64,000 nt of DNA, taken from assembly GCF_014645835.1 (NCBI RefSeq), contig NZ_BMMM01000013.1, forward strand, positions 2,010-66,009, written 5' to 3'. Source of the DNA: Streptomyces albiflavescens (GTDB lineage: Bacteria > Actinomycetota > Actinomycetes > Streptomycetales > Streptomycetaceae). A program made the translations under genes and the position numbers. Shown here one piece after another: positions 15,127-24,133 of the stretch (positions are counted from its first letter, which is position 1; every line of letters starts with the position of its first letter). The notes beneath the pieces are model-generated. The model made no database searches. It worked only from the letters and a program-made list of their open reading frames with translations, and was not told the origin of the DNA.

Positions 15127-16920
15127 ATGTCCCCTGCTCGCCCGACACTCGTCGCCGGTGCCGTCGTCTCGGCGGGCACCCTGCTGCTCGCGGGCTGCTC
15201 CGGCACGAGCGGTACGTCGTCCGCGTCACGCGACTCCATCAACTACGCGCTTCCCGCGAACTTCACGCCGAACTGGATCCTGCCGATCGGTACCGCGGCG
15301 CACCTCAACACCAACAACATCTCCATCGCCGCGAGCCTGTGGGAGCGGCTCGTCGCGTACGACGGTTCCACCGGCGAGGTCGCCTGGAACAAGAAGGCCT
15401 CCATCGCCACCGCGGCCGACTTCGCGTCCGACGGCAAGAGCGTCAAGATCACGCTGGGGGACCGCAGTTGGAGCGACGGCAAGCCGATCACCTCGCGCGA
15501 CGTCGAGTTCTGGTTCAACCTGATCAAGGCCAACAAGGCGCAGTGGGCGGGCTACACCCCAGGCAAGTCCCCGGACAACTGGACCTCGTTCAAGACCGTC
15601 GACGACCGTCACTTCACGATCACCTTCGACAAGGCCTACAACTCCCAGTGGATGCTGGCCAACGAGCTGAGCGAGATCACCCCGCTGCCGCAGCACGCCT
15701 GGGACAGAACAGGCGCGTCGGCGACGGTCTCGGACGCCGATCGAACGGCCGCGGGCGCGAAGAAAGTCTGGGCGTACCTGAACACCGCCGCGAAGAACAT
15801 CTCCGGCTACGAGAAGGACACGCTGTGGAAGACCATCAGCGGCCCGTACGCGGTGAAGTCGTTCTCGACGTCCGGCAAGGTCGTCCTCGCGGCCAACAAG
15901 AAGTACGACGGCGGTGAGAAGGCGAACATCGCGACGGTGAACCTGCTCCCCTTCACGACGGCGGACGCCGAGAAGAACGCCCTGCGCTCCGGCGGCGTCG
16001 ACTACGGCTACATCGAGGCCACCGACCTCGACCAGAAGGACCGCTTCACCGCGCAGGGGTACACCGTGAAGCCGTGGTCCGGCTGGGCGATCACATACAT
16101 GCCGTACAACTTCAACAACCCATCCATGGGCGCCGTGTTCAAGCAGTTGTACGCCCGCCAGGCGGTCCAGAAGTCGATCGACCAGGCCGGTCTGTCGAAG
16201 GTCATCTTCAACGGCACCGCCGTCCCCGGCTATGGTCCGATCCCACAGGGCCAGTCGTCGGACTTCCTTTCGCCGGCGCAGAAGGACAACCCGTACCCGT
16301 TCTCGACCTCAGCGGCGAAGACGCTGCTGAGCAGCCACGGTTGGACGGAGCAGGGCGGCATGATGGTGTGCACCGACTCCGGCACCGGCACCGACCAGTG
16401 CGGTGCGGGCGTCGCCAAGGGCACCAAGTTCCACATGCAGGTGCTGTCGCAGTCCGGCTCGACCGTCACGGACAACATGATGAGCGCGATCCAGTCCTCG
16501 CTGGAGAAGACCGGCATCAAGTTCTCGATCAAGACCGCGCCTGTCAACTCGGTGCTGTCCCAGACCCCGCCGTGCACCGCGAACCAGTCGATCTGCAAGT
16601 GGCAGCTGTCGTTCTTCGGCACCGCGGGCAGTTGGTACTTCAGCGCCTTCCCGACCGGTGACTCCCTCTTCCAGAGCAAGGGCGGCTCGAACTTCGGGAG
16701 TTACTCCAACTCTGAGGTCGACAAGCTCATCACCGCGTCGACGACCTCCAACTCGCCGCAGGCCGTTCGGGACTACAGCGCCGCCGTCGCCAAGGACCTG
16801 CCGGTGATCTGGCTGCCCGAGCCCGACTACCAGATCTCCGTCGTCAAGAACGGTCTCGGCGGTTTCGCACAGGACTCACTCGCCAACTTCCACCCCGCGC
16901 AGTGGAAGTGGACCAACTGA
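15127..16920 (+). CDS. ABC importer substrate-binding lipoprotein (SBP_bac_5)
   Basis: A 597-residue extracytoplasmic binding lipoprotein. The signal peptide ends in LLAGC with Cys24 as the lipidated residue. The mature protein has the family-5 (oligopeptide/nickel/opine) layout: SLWERLVAYD, WSDGKPITSRDVEFWFNLIK, a central QKSIDQAGLSKVIFNGTAVPG hinge region split across two lobes, and a C-terminal LIWLPEPDYQ-like block (VIWLPEPDYQISVVK). It binds a peptide-like or oligosaccharide ligand outside the membrane and passes it to the two permeases that follow. GAGGAGAGCC precedes the ATG. It is the first gene of the five-gene operon 15127-21402. Confidence 0.94.
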   Translation: MSPARPTLVAGAVVSAGTLLLAGCSGTSGTSSASRDSINYALPANFTPNWILPIGTAAHLNTNNISIAASLWERLVAYDGSTGEVAWNKKASIATAADFASDGKSVKITLGDRSWSDGKPITSRDVEFWFNLIKANKAQWAGYTPGKSPDNWTSFKTVDDRHFTITFDKAYNSQWMLANELSEITPLPQHAWDRTGASATVSDADRTAAGAKKVWAYLNTAAKNISGYEKDTLWKTISGPYAVKSFSTSGKVVLAANKKYDGGEKANIATVNLLPFTTADAEKNALRSGGVDYGYIEATDLDQKDRFTAQGYTVKPWSGWAITYMPYNFNNPSMGAVFKQLYARQAVQKSIDQAGLSKVIFNGTAVPGYGPIPQGQSSDFLSPAQKDNPYPFSTSAAKTLLSSHGWTEQGGMMVCTDSGTGTDQCGAGVAKGTKFHMQVLSQSGSTVTDNMMSAIQSSLEKTGIKFSIKTAPVNSVLSQTPPCTANQSICKWQLSFFGTAGSWYFSAFPTGDSLFQSKGGSNFGSYSNSEVDKLITASTTSNSPQAVRDYSAAVAKDLPVIWLPEPDYQISVVKNGLGGFAQDSLANFHPAQWKWTN

Positions 16921-16926
16921 CGCCGC

Positions 16927-17886
16927 ATGGACACCTTCCTCTACCTGACCCGGCGCGTCCTCCAGTCGCTCGTGGTGATCCTCATCGTGACCGTGGTGGT
17001 CTTCTGCCTGCTGCACGCGCTGCCCGGAGGTCCCGCACGCGGGATCCTCGGCCCGCAGGCTACCGCCCAGCAGATCGCCCAGTTCAACCACGAGCAGGGC
17101 CTCGACCGCTCGCTCCCCGTGCAGTACCTCTACTACCTGCGCACGCTTCTGCACGGCGACCTCGGCACCTCGTACACCCTGAATGAGGCCGTCTCCCGGC
17201 TCATCGAGCAGCGCTTGCCGAAGACGCTCGTCCTCACCGTGCTGTCCGCACTCGTCGGACTCGCTCTCGCGGTTCCCCTCGGCATGTGGCAGGCGGTCCG
17301 GCGCAACAGGCCCGTCGACTACGTCATCACGACGCTCAGCTTCGTCGCCTACTCGACGCCCGTGTACTTCCTCGGACTCGTGTTGGTGCTCGTGTTCACC
17401 CAGCTCCTGCCCTGGTTCCCGTCGCAGGCACCCCAGGGCGACACGCTCGGGCAGGTGCTCGCGCAGCCGAACGCGCTCGTCCTGCCGGTCGTCGCGGGAG
17501 CCGCGTCCATGGTCGCCGTGTTCAGTCGGTACATGCGCGCCGCGACGCTGGAGAACCTCTCCGAGGACTATGTACGGACCGTGCGCGCCGGCGGCTCCGG
17601 GCCGCGCGCGATCCTGTGGCGGCACGTGTTCCGCAACTCGCTGACCCCCGTCGTCGCGATGCTCGGTTACTACGTGCCGGTGCTCTTCGGTGGGGCGCTC
17701 GTGGTCGAACAGCTCTTCAACTACCCCGGAATGGGGCTGCTGTTCTGGAGCGCCGCGCAGTCCTCCGACTATCCGGTGCTGCTCGGCTGCGTCCTCGTCA
17801 TCTCCGTCGCCACCGTCGTCGGCACGCTGCTCGCCGACGTCGTCCAGCGGATCATCGATCCCCGAGTGAAGGCGGGCCGCGCATGA
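16927..17886 (+). CDS. ABC permease, DppB/OppB type
   Basis: A 319-residue inner-membrane permease with about six transmembrane segments. The first lies at residues 10-30 (VVILIVTVVVFCLLHALPGG), followed by the extracytoplasmic ATAQQIAQFNHEQGLD segment typical of OppB/DppB. The ATPase-contacting EAA loop (YVRTVRAGGSGPRAILWRHV) lies near 215-235. It forms a heterodimeric pore with the next gene product. It starts six bases after the binding-protein stop without a strong ribosome site of its own, and its stop overlaps the next start by ATGA. Confidence 0.95.
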   Translation: MDTFLYLTRRVLQSLVVILIVTVVVFCLLHALPGGPARGILGPQATAQQIAQFNHEQGLDRSLPVQYLYYLRTLLHGDLGTSYTLNEAVSRLIEQRLPKTLVLTVLSALVGLALAVPLGMWQAVRRNRPVDYVITTLSFVAYSTPVYFLGLVLVLVFTQLLPWFPSQAPQGDTLGQVLAQPNALVLPVVAGAASMVAVFSRYMRAATLENLSEDYVRTVRAGGSGPRAILWRHVFRNSLTPVVAMLGYYVPVLFGGALVVEQLFNYPGMGLLFWSAAQSSDYPVLLGCVLVISVATVVGTLLADVVQRIIDPRVKAGRA

Positions 17887-18764
17887 GCGCCGTATTGCCG
17901 GTGACACCACCAGTTGAGGCGGCTGCCGGGTACCGGCACTCCGTGCGCCGGTTCGCGAGGAACAGACTCGCCGTCGCCGGGCTCGTGGTCGTCATCCTGT
18001 TCCTGCTCTTCTCCTTCCTGGGCCCGTTGTTGTACTCGACCGATCAGACCCACACGAACCTCACGCAGGTGAATCTCGCCCCCGGCGGCGCGCACCTGCT
18101 CGGCACCGACGCCGTCGGACACGACGAGCTCGGACGGCTCATGTACGGCGGCAGGGTGTCGCTTCTCGTGGGCCTGGCGGCCGGCATCCTCGCCACCGTC
18201 ATCGGCACGCTCTGGGGAGCGATCGCCGGCTATGCGGGCGGCTGGATCGACGCCGTCATGATGCGCGTCGTCGACGCCGGGATCGCGATCCCGGCGCTCT
18301 TCATCCTGCTGGTGGTCTCCGCCATCACCACCCCGGACACCGTCGGACTCATCCTCATCCTCGGTCTGGTGTCGTGGCTGGTGCCGTCGCGGCTCGTCCG
18401 GGCGGAGACCCTCACCCTCAAGAACCGCGACTACGTGCTGACCCTCCGCGCCGTCGGAGGCACTCACGGGCGGGCGATCACCCGGCACATCCTGCCGAAT
18501 TCGGTGTCGACCATCGTGGTCGCCGCGACCTTCCAGGTCGCCGACGCGATCCTGCTCGTCGCGTACGTGTCCTATCTCGGCCTGGGCGTGCAACCGCCGT
18601 CCACCGACTGGGGCGGGATGCTGTCGGCCGGGCTCACCGCCGCCTACTCCGGACGCTGGTGGCTGATCGTTCCGCCGGGCCTCGCCATCATCCTCGTCGT
18701 GTGTGCGTTCAACGCGATCGGGGACGGGCTGCGGGACACGTTCGACGTGAGGGGGCGGGGATGA
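17883..18764 (+). CDS. ABC permease, DppC/OppC type
   Basis: A 293-residue permease. The cytoplasmic N-terminus carries the RRFARNRLAVAGLVV entry to the first helix, the OppC-type extracellular segment includes HLLGTDAVGHDELGRLMYGG, and the EAA loop is YVLTLRAVGGTHGRAITRHI. It has six predicted helices. I chose the ATG at 17883 because it overlaps the preceding stop (ATGA). It overlaps the ATPase gene in the same way at its 3' end, so the three proteins are made in a coupled series. Confidence 0.95.
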   Translation: MSAVLPVTPPVEAAAGYRHSVRRFARNRLAVAGLVVVILFLLFSFLGPLLYSTDQTHTNLTQVNLAPGGAHLLGTDAVGHDELGRLMYGGRVSLLVGLAAGILATVIGTLWGAIAGYAGGWIDAVMMRVVDAGIAIPALFILLVVSAITTPDTVGLILILGLVSWLVPSRLVRAETLTLKNRDYVLTLRAVGGTHGRAITRHILPNSVSTIVVAATFQVADAILLVAYVSYLGLGVQPPSTDWGGMLSAGLTAAYSGRWWLIVPPGLAIILVVCAFNAIGDGLRDTFDVRGRG

Positions 18765-20407
18765 GCATCCTGGAGATCGAGAACCTGGGCGTGACGTTCT
18801 CGACAGAGACGGGTGACGTGCCCGCCGTCCGCGACGTGTCGCTACGTGTCCGACCCGGTGAAACGCTCGCCCTGGTCGGCGAGTCGGGCTCGGGGAAGTC
18901 GACGGTCGCGCTCGCCGCGATGGGGCTGCTGCCGGGCAGCGCCCGCGCCACGGGCCGCGTCCGCGTCGGTGGGACCGATGTCATCGGCGCGGCCGAAGCG
19001 GACCTCGCGGGCCTTCGCGGGCGTACCGCGTCGATGGTGTTCCAGGAACCCGCGACCGCGCTCGACCCGCTGACCCGGATCGGCGCGCAGATAGCCGAGG
19101 TCATACGCAATCACCGGCCCGTCCCGGTCAAGGACGCCGCCCGAGAAGCGGTCGAACTGCTGCGCCGTGTCGGCATCCCCGAGCCGGAGAGGCGGGCCTT
19201 TGCGTACCCCTTCCAGCTCTCGGGCGGTCAGCGGCAGCGCGTGGTCATCGCCATGGCGATCGCGAACGCGCCGAGCCTGCTCATCGCGGACGAACCGACC
19301 ACCGCGCTCGATGTCACGGTGCAGGCCGAGATCCTCGACCTGCTGCGCGGGCTCGCCGCCGATTCCGGTACGGGGGTGCTGCTGGTCACGCACAACATGG
19401 GCGTCGTCGCGGACTTCGCGGACCGCGTCGCCGTGATGCTCCAGGGGGAGGTCGTGGAGACGGGCCCGGTGGAGGAGGTGCTGCTGCGGCCCACGGACGA
19501 CTACACCCGACGTTTGTTGGAGGCGGTGCCGAGGCTGTCCCTCGCCGATCCGCCAAGTGGCGCTCGCGACCGGCCCGTTGAGGAGCCGGTGGTCGATCTC
19601 CGAGAGGTGTCGGTGCGTTTCGGCCGCGGTCGCCGGGCAGTACGGGCGCTCGACGGTGTCTCGCTCACGGTCCGTCCCGGCGAGACCGTCGGCCTCGTCG
19701 GTGAGTCCGGCTCCGGCAAGTCGACCGCGGCCCGTGTCGCACTCGGCCTGGTCGCGCCCTCCGCGGGCTCGGTCTCGCTCTTCGGCGCCGACCTCGGCAG
19801 AGCCGGGGGACGAGCGCGTCGCGCCCTGCTGTCCGGCGTCGGCGTGGTGCTGCAGGATCCGGTGGCCTCGCTCGACGCCCGGATGAGTGTGGGGGAGTGC
19901 GTCGCCGAACCGTTGCGCGTGCACCGCAGGGGCATGTCGTCGGCCGAACGCCGGGCCCGGGTCGCGGACGTACTCGAACTCGTGCGTCTGCCACGGGACT
20001 TGGCGCACCGGGGGCCACGTGAACTGTCCGGGGGGCAGCGTCAGCGGGTGAGTCTGGCCCGCGCGCTGGTCCTTCGGCCGCGGCTGCTGGTCGCCGACGA
20101 GCCGACGAGCGCACTCGACGTCAGTGTGCAGCGGTCGGTGCTGGAGGTGATCCGCGAACTCCAGGACGAACTCGGCTTCGCCTGTCTGTTCGTCTCCCAC
20201 GACCTGGCCGTCGTGCAGCAATTCGCCCAGCACGTCGTCGTCCTGCGCGCCGGGCGCATCGAAGAGGAGGGCAGCACCGCGACCACGCTTCTGCACCCGC
20301 GCACCGACTACACGCGGCGGCTCATCGCCGCCGTGCCCGTACCGGACCCTGTCCTGCAACGCCGTCGTCGCGACGAACGCCGGGCCGCCATGGGGGTCAA
20401 GGCGTGA
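18761..20407 (+). CDS. Fused double ABC ATPase (DppD-DppF type)
   Basis: 548 residues with two complete ABC ATPase cassettes in one chain. In cassette 1, Walker A GESGSGKS is at 40-47, signature LSGGQRQRV is near 152 and Walker B LLIADEPTTALD is near 180. In cassette 2, GESGSGKS lies near 313-320, LSGGQRQRV near 424 and LLVADEPTSALD follows. In most bacteria these are separate DppD and DppF proteins; fused forms are common in actinobacteria. It energises the two permeases encoded just upstream. The ATG at 18761 overlaps the preceding stop codon. Confidence 0.95.
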   Translation: MSILEIENLGVTFSTETGDVPAVRDVSLRVRPGETLALVGESGSGKSTVALAAMGLLPGSARATGRVRVGGTDVIGAAEADLAGLRGRTASMVFQEPATALDPLTRIGAQIAEVIRNHRPVPVKDAAREAVELLRRVGIPEPERRAFAYPFQLSGGQRQRVVIAMAIANAPSLLIADEPTTALDVTVQAEILDLLRGLAADSGTGVLLVTHNMGVVADFADRVAVMLQGEVVETGPVEEVLLRPTDDYTRRLLEAVPRLSLADPPSGARDRPVEEPVVDLREVSVRFGRGRRAVRALDGVSLTVRPGETVGLVGESGSGKSTAARVALGLVAPSAGSVSLFGADLGRAGGRARRALLSGVGVVLQDPVASLDARMSVGECVAEPLRVHRRGMSSAERRARVADVLELVRLPRDLAHRGPRELSGGQRQRVSLARALVLRPRLLVADEPTSALDVSVQRSVLEVIRELQDELGFACLFVSHDLAVVQQFAQHVVVLRAGRIEEEGSTATTLLHPRTDYTRRLIAAVPVPDPVLQRRRRDERRAAMGVKA

Positions 20408-21402
20408 CCGCATCCCACCCCGGCCGCCCGACTCCCGAGGTGTACGCCGGTGTCGACATCGGCGGCACGACCACCCAGGTCGTGCTGTGCACGGCCGACC
20501 TCGCCGTCGTCGACAGCGTCGAGGTGCCCACGCCGGCCGCGCGCGGCGGGCAGGCGATGATCCGCGCCGCGCTCGACGCGCTGGGTCTGCTCCAAGGCCG
20601 TGTGCCCTCTCGCCTGCTCGGGGTCGGAGTCGGCGCGGCGGGCGTGGTCGACACCCGTACCGGGCGCATCCTCGTGGCGAGCGACTCCTTCACCGGCTGG
20701 GCCGGATTCCCGGTGACGGCGACGATCGAGAAGGCGCTCGGCGTACCGGCCTTCCTCGACAACGACGTCAACGCCTTCCTCCGCGGCGAGGTGTCCAAGG
20801 GCGCCGTCGCGGGCGAACCGCACGTACTCGGGATGACACTCGGCACCGGAGTCGGCGGCGCGCTGTGGATGAACGGCACGCTGGTCGAAGGCCCGCACGG
20901 GGCCGCGGGCGAGATAGGGCACATCCCGGGTTTCGGTGAACTTCCCTGCACCTGCGGCGGCCGGGGCCATCTGGAGACACTCGCCTCCGGGCGCTCCATC
21001 GCCACGCGCTACGGCGAGCGGACGGGACGGAACCTCACCGCGTGGGGTGTCGCCGAGGCGGCGGTCGTGGGGGATGCCGACGCGATCGCCGTCTACGAGG
21101 CGGCGGGAGCGGGGATCGCCCGCGCCCTCTTGATCACGGCGGGCCTGGTGGACCTCGCGACCTTCGTGATCGGCGGCGGCGTCAGCAGGGCGTGGGAGCT
21201 CCTCGAACCGCCGATCCTGGCGACGCTCGCCGCCGAGCCGCCCGTCAGCGGGCAGCCGATCCGCGTCGTACGGGCGCGGCTCGGCAGCGGTGGCGTCGCG
21301 CTCGGGGCCGCGTCGCGTGCGCGTACGGAACTCGCGGCGGCGACACCGGATCAGGCGGCGACACCGGTCCAGAGGGCGTCCTCGCCGCCTCCTCGGCGGT
21401 GA
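20404..21402 (+). CDS. ROK-family sugar kinase
   Basis: 332 residues without an N-terminal helix-turn-helix, so an enzyme rather than a repressor. GVDIGGTTTQVVLC near residue 15 is the phosphate-binding DxGGT motif, FLDNDVNAFLRG contains the catalytic aspartate region, and GHIPGFGELPCTCGGRGHLE is the ROK zinc/sugar motif. Such kinases phosphorylate glucose, N-acetylglucosamine, N-acetylmannosamine or similar sugars. The GTG at 20404 overlaps the ATPase stop. Having a sugar kinase at the end of a peptide-type importer operon suggests an amino-sugar-containing ligand such as a muropeptide; this is inference. Confidence 0.88.
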   Translation: MTASHPGRPTPEVYAGVDIGGTTTQVVLCTADLAVVDSVEVPTPAARGGQAMIRAALDALGLLQGRVPSRLLGVGVGAAGVVDTRTGRILVASDSFTGWAGFPVTATIEKALGVPAFLDNDVNAFLRGEVSKGAVAGEPHVLGMTLGTGVGGALWMNGTLVEGPHGAAGEIGHIPGFGELPCTCGGRGHLETLASGRSIATRYGERTGRNLTAWGVAEAAVVGDADAIAVYEAAGAGIARALLITAGLVDLATFVIGGGVSRAWELLEPPILATLAAEPPVSGQPIRVVRARLGSGGVALGAASRARTELAAATPDQAATPVQRASSPPPRR

Positions 21403-21600
21403 CGTGCCTCGTGGGCGGTGAGGCGTCACCTCCTGATGGGTGAGCCGTCACCTCGTGGACGGTGGATCGCCCCTGGGCCGGTGAGGCGTCGTCCCTGGAC
21501 GGTGCGTCGCCTCCTGGTCGGTGAGGCGTCGCCGCCCCTGGACGGTGCGCCGCCTCCGGGGCCATGAGTCGCTTCCTGGACGGTGAGCCGACGACTGACG
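21398..21600. repeat. Degenerate tandem repeats of about 18-24 bp
   Basis: About nine successive units start with GGTGAGGCGTC, GGTGAGCCGTC or GGTGCGYCGCC and end in CCTGGAC or a close variant. The array begins at the stop codon of the ROK kinase and runs to about 80 bases before the next gene. Unit length varies from 18 to 24 bases, so it is an old, eroded minisatellite. I found no plausible gene in it. A related core (TGAGCCGT) recurs in the array at 24298-24436. Confidence 0.7.
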
Positions 21601-21680
21601 TCCATTCATTGGTCTGTACATGACCATCATGTCGGGCCAGACTGTGCGCCGAACACACCCCCCACCGAGGAGTCGACCTC

Positions 21681-22559
21681 ATGCGCATGCTCGCACGGCA
21701 ACGTTGTCACGCCGCCCTGGCCGGTCTCGTCACACTCGCCACGGCGGTCGTCCTGTCCGTCGCCACCACCGCGCCCGCCACGGCCGCCGACGCCTGGAAC
21801 GAGGTGGGCTCGGACCGTGCCGATCCGCTGACCGAGAGCCAGGGCCTGACCTCGGTCGAGGTCCCGGCCGGAAGCGCCAACCGTTACACCGGCATAGGTA
21901 CCATCCCCTCCAGCGTGAGCAGCCGCGGCTGGAACCACGTCGGCGACCCGGACGCCTCCTACAACGGCTACTACATCGAGCCGTATCAGAGCGACTCCGG
22001 CGGCTCGAAGATGTTCCGAGTGCAGGCACCGGGCGGCGGCTGGTCGGAGTACGTCCACGCGCTGAGCGCGGGAGAAGCGCTGAACAACTCGTTCGTCACC
22101 ATCGCCCCGAGCGGTACATGGATGGTGTCCGGCGAGTACGGCACGATGAGCCGGCTGCTGGTGTTCCCGACCCCGGGCGTGAACCCGAGTACGTCCCCCT
22201 CGGCGAACCTGCCTCAGGCGTCCACGATCAACCTGGACCACGCGGTCCGTGACATACAGGGCTGCGACTTCGTCACCGCGACGCAGCTGTTGTGCTCGTC
22301 CGACGACCCGGCGGGCACGCTGTTCGGCATCACCAAGCCGCTGCTGCAGGTCGACCTGAGCGGCGAGCCCGGCTCGGCTGACGTGTCCGGCCATGTCACG
22401 GCGCTCCGCCAGCTCCCGCTGCGCAGCTCCTGCTCGGGCACGTTCGAGGCGGAGGGCATCGATTACGACCGGCGCACCGGCACCCTGCGCGTGATCGTCG
22501 TGTCGCCGGGCTTCTGCGTCCTGACCGACAGCAAGACCTACCGGTTCACCAGGAGCTGA
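21681..22559 (+). CDS. Secreted hypothetical protein
   Basis: 292 residues with a clear Sec signal peptide: positive start MRMLARQR, hydrophobic core VTLATAVVLSVATT, and cleavage near ATAADA at about residue 36. The mature protein has no catalytic motif I recognise. It is rich in serine, glycine and short beta-like stretches, with repeated phrases such as GTWMVSGEYGTMSRLLVFPT and GTLRVIVVSPGFCVLTDSKT, which suggests a beta-propeller-like or sandwich fold. Four cysteines in the second half may form two disulfides. GAGGAG lies ten bases before the ATG. It stands alone after the repeat array. Confidence 0.78.
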   Translation: MRMLARQRCHAALAGLVTLATAVVLSVATTAPATAADAWNEVGSDRADPLTESQGLTSVEVPAGSANRYTGIGTIPSSVSSRGWNHVGDPDASYNGYYIEPYQSDSGGSKMFRVQAPGGGWSEYVHALSAGEALNNSFVTIAPSGTWMVSGEYGTMSRLLVFPTPGVNPSTSPSANLPQASTINLDHAVRDIQGCDFVTATQLLCSSDDPAGTLFGITKPLLQVDLSGEPGSADVSGHVTALRQLPLRSSCSGTFEAEGIDYDRRTGTLRVIVVSPGFCVLTDSKTYRFTRS

Positions 22560-22666
22560 GCGTCCGCGCCCTCGGCAGGCCACGAGGATCGACAGGAGCA
22601 TAGGCGCCCGACGCAGGTGGGGTCTAAGGTCGGAAGGAGAACAAGAACGATTGGGGGCGGCCGACA

Positions 22667-22918
22667 GTGGTGCAGGACGACGCCGTGATCGGCTGCACGG
22701 GGGAACTACTCGTCGGCACGCGCGGAGCCGCTGGTCCCGGCGAGATCCTCGTGCGGGTGAGAGGCGGCTCCGAGACCTTCCTTGCCTGGTCGCAGGAGCC
22801 CCTGCCGACAGGGGCGACTGTGCTCGTGATCGAATCACGTGGATGTCGCGAGGTCGACGTCATCGAGTGGGCCGATCCGCTGGACGCGTTGGGCGGCGCT
22901 GCCGCCGACGCCGGCTAA
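22667..22918 (+). CDS. NfeD-like OB-fold protein
   Basis: An 83-residue protein resembling the C-terminal OB-fold of NfeD (GCTGELLVGTRGAAGPGEIL, then ATVLVIESRGCREVDVIEW). It has no membrane segment. NfeD proteins are the standard genomic partners of SPFH/flotillin proteins, and the SPFH gene begins 15 bases downstream, so the two very likely act together at the membrane. The GTG at 22667 follows GGGGGCGG; a second GTG is adjacent. Confidence 0.85.
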   Translation: MVQDDAVIGCTGELLVGTRGAAGPGEILVRVRGGSETFLAWSQEPLPTGATVLVIESRGCREVDVIEWADPLDALGGAAADAG

Positions 22919-22933
22919 GGAGAAGAAGACGTT

Positions 22934-24133
22934 ATGTTCGGTTACCGCGTTCCCGCCCCCGACGAGGCGATGCTGATCTCGGGAGGCAGGCGGGGACTGG
23001 GGGGCGCGCCGTTCCGAGTGGTCACGGGGCACGGCAAGTTCGTGCTCCCGATCTTCCGCAAGACCCGCTTCCTCACCCTGTCGATGTGCGAGTCCGAAGT
23101 CACCGAGACCTGTGTCACCAGGCAGGGCATCGCGCTGCACGTTCGTGCCGTCATCGCGTTCAAGGTCGGTAACGACACCGAGAGCATCATCAACGCGGGC
23201 CAGCGGTTCCTCTCCGACCAGGAGCAGATGTCGGTGCTGACCGGCCGGATCTTCGCCGGCCATCTGCGCGCCATCATCGGCTCGATGACGGTCGAGGAGA
23301 TCGTCACCGAGCGGCAGAAGCTGGCCGCGGAGGTCCTGGACACCTCCAAGACCGAGATGGCGAAGATCGGTCTGATCGTCGACTCGCTGCAGATCCAGTC
23401 GATCGACGACGGCGACACCGGCTACATCGACGCCATGTCCGCACCGCACAAGGCGGCCATCCAGCGGCAGGCCCAGATCGCGCAGGCCCAGGCCACCCAG
23501 GCCTCCGTCGAGGCGGAGCAGGTGGCGGCGCGCAACCAGGCCGAGTACGCCCGCCAGACCGCGATCGTGAAGGCGGAGTACTCGGCCGAAGTGGACCGCG
23601 CCCAGGCGCAGTCCGCCCAGGCCGGGCCGTTGGCGCAGGCCCACGCCCAGCAGGAGGTGCTCGCTGCCCAGACCGAACTGGCCCAGAAGGCAGCCCAGTT
23701 GCGCCAGCAGCAGCTGGTGGCCGAGATCGTGAAGCCCGCCGAGGCGGAGGCCGAGCGGATCAAGGTGCTCGCCATCGCCGAGGCGGAACGGATGAAGATC
23801 CAGGCCGAGGCCGCGGCCTCGCACGACCGTGTCGCCCTCGACCGGATGCTGATCGACCAGCTCCCGTTGATCGTGAAGGAAGCGGCGGGCGGTCTCGCCG
23901 GAGCGAACGTCAACGTCCTGAACGGCGCGGACGGCCTCGGCGAGATCGCGGCCGGCCTGGTCGCACAGGGCCTGACGATCCTGGACTCGGTCCGGCAGAA
24001 CCTGAACGGTCAGAACTCCGACGGCCGCCCCGAGAAGGCGGGCGGCCCGCTCGAACTTCAGGGATTCGTGCGGACGCCGGAGAAGGGCACCGACGAGGAC
24101 AAGCCGGAGGAGGGTCCGTCTTCGACGGCATGA
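22934..24133 (+). CDS. SPFH/flotillin-family membrane-domain protein
   Basis: A 399-residue flotillin-like protein. The SPFH (band 7) domain occupies about residues 5-170 (HGKFVLPIFRKTRFLTLSM, then LTGRIFAGHLRAIIGSMTVE). A long alanine/glutamate/glutamine-rich coiled coil covers about 170-300 (EAEQVAARNQAEYARQ, AEAEAERIKVLAIAEAERMK), and a hydrophilic tail follows. There is no clear transmembrane helix, so membrane association is probably peripheral and oligomeric. Flotillins organise membrane microdomains and scaffolds. AAGGAG lies 11 bases before the ATG at 22934. It is co-transcribed with the NfeD-like gene. Confidence 0.92.
   Translation: MFGYRVPAPDEAMLISGGRRGLGGAPFRVVTGHGKFVLPIFRKTRFLTLSMCESEVTETCVTRQGIALHVRAVIAFKVGNDTESIINAGQRFLSDQEQMSVLTGRIFAGHLRAIIGSMTVEEIVTERQKLAAEVLDTSKTEMAKIGLIVDSLQIQSIDDGDTGYIDAMSAPHKAAIQRQAQIAQAQATQASVEAEQVAARNQAEYARQTAIVKAEYSAEVDRAQAQSAQAGPLAQAHAQQEVLAAQTELAQKAAQLRQQQLVAEIVKPAEAEAERIKVLAIAEAERMKIQAEAAASHDRVALDRMLIDQLPLIVKEAAGGLAGANVNVLNGADGLGEIAAGLVAQGLTILDSVRQNLNGQNSDGRPEKAGGPLELQGFVRTPEKGTDEDKPEEGPSSTA

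Noticed and set aside
21398..21600. CRISPR array
   Set aside because: Units are contiguous, variable and only about 20 bp, with no spacers of constant length and no cas genes.
21609..21626. DasR-type (dre) operator upstream of the secreted protein gene
   Set aside because: TTGGTCTGTACATGACCA has the half-sites but an extra insertion in the centre compared with the dre consensus, so the match is poor.
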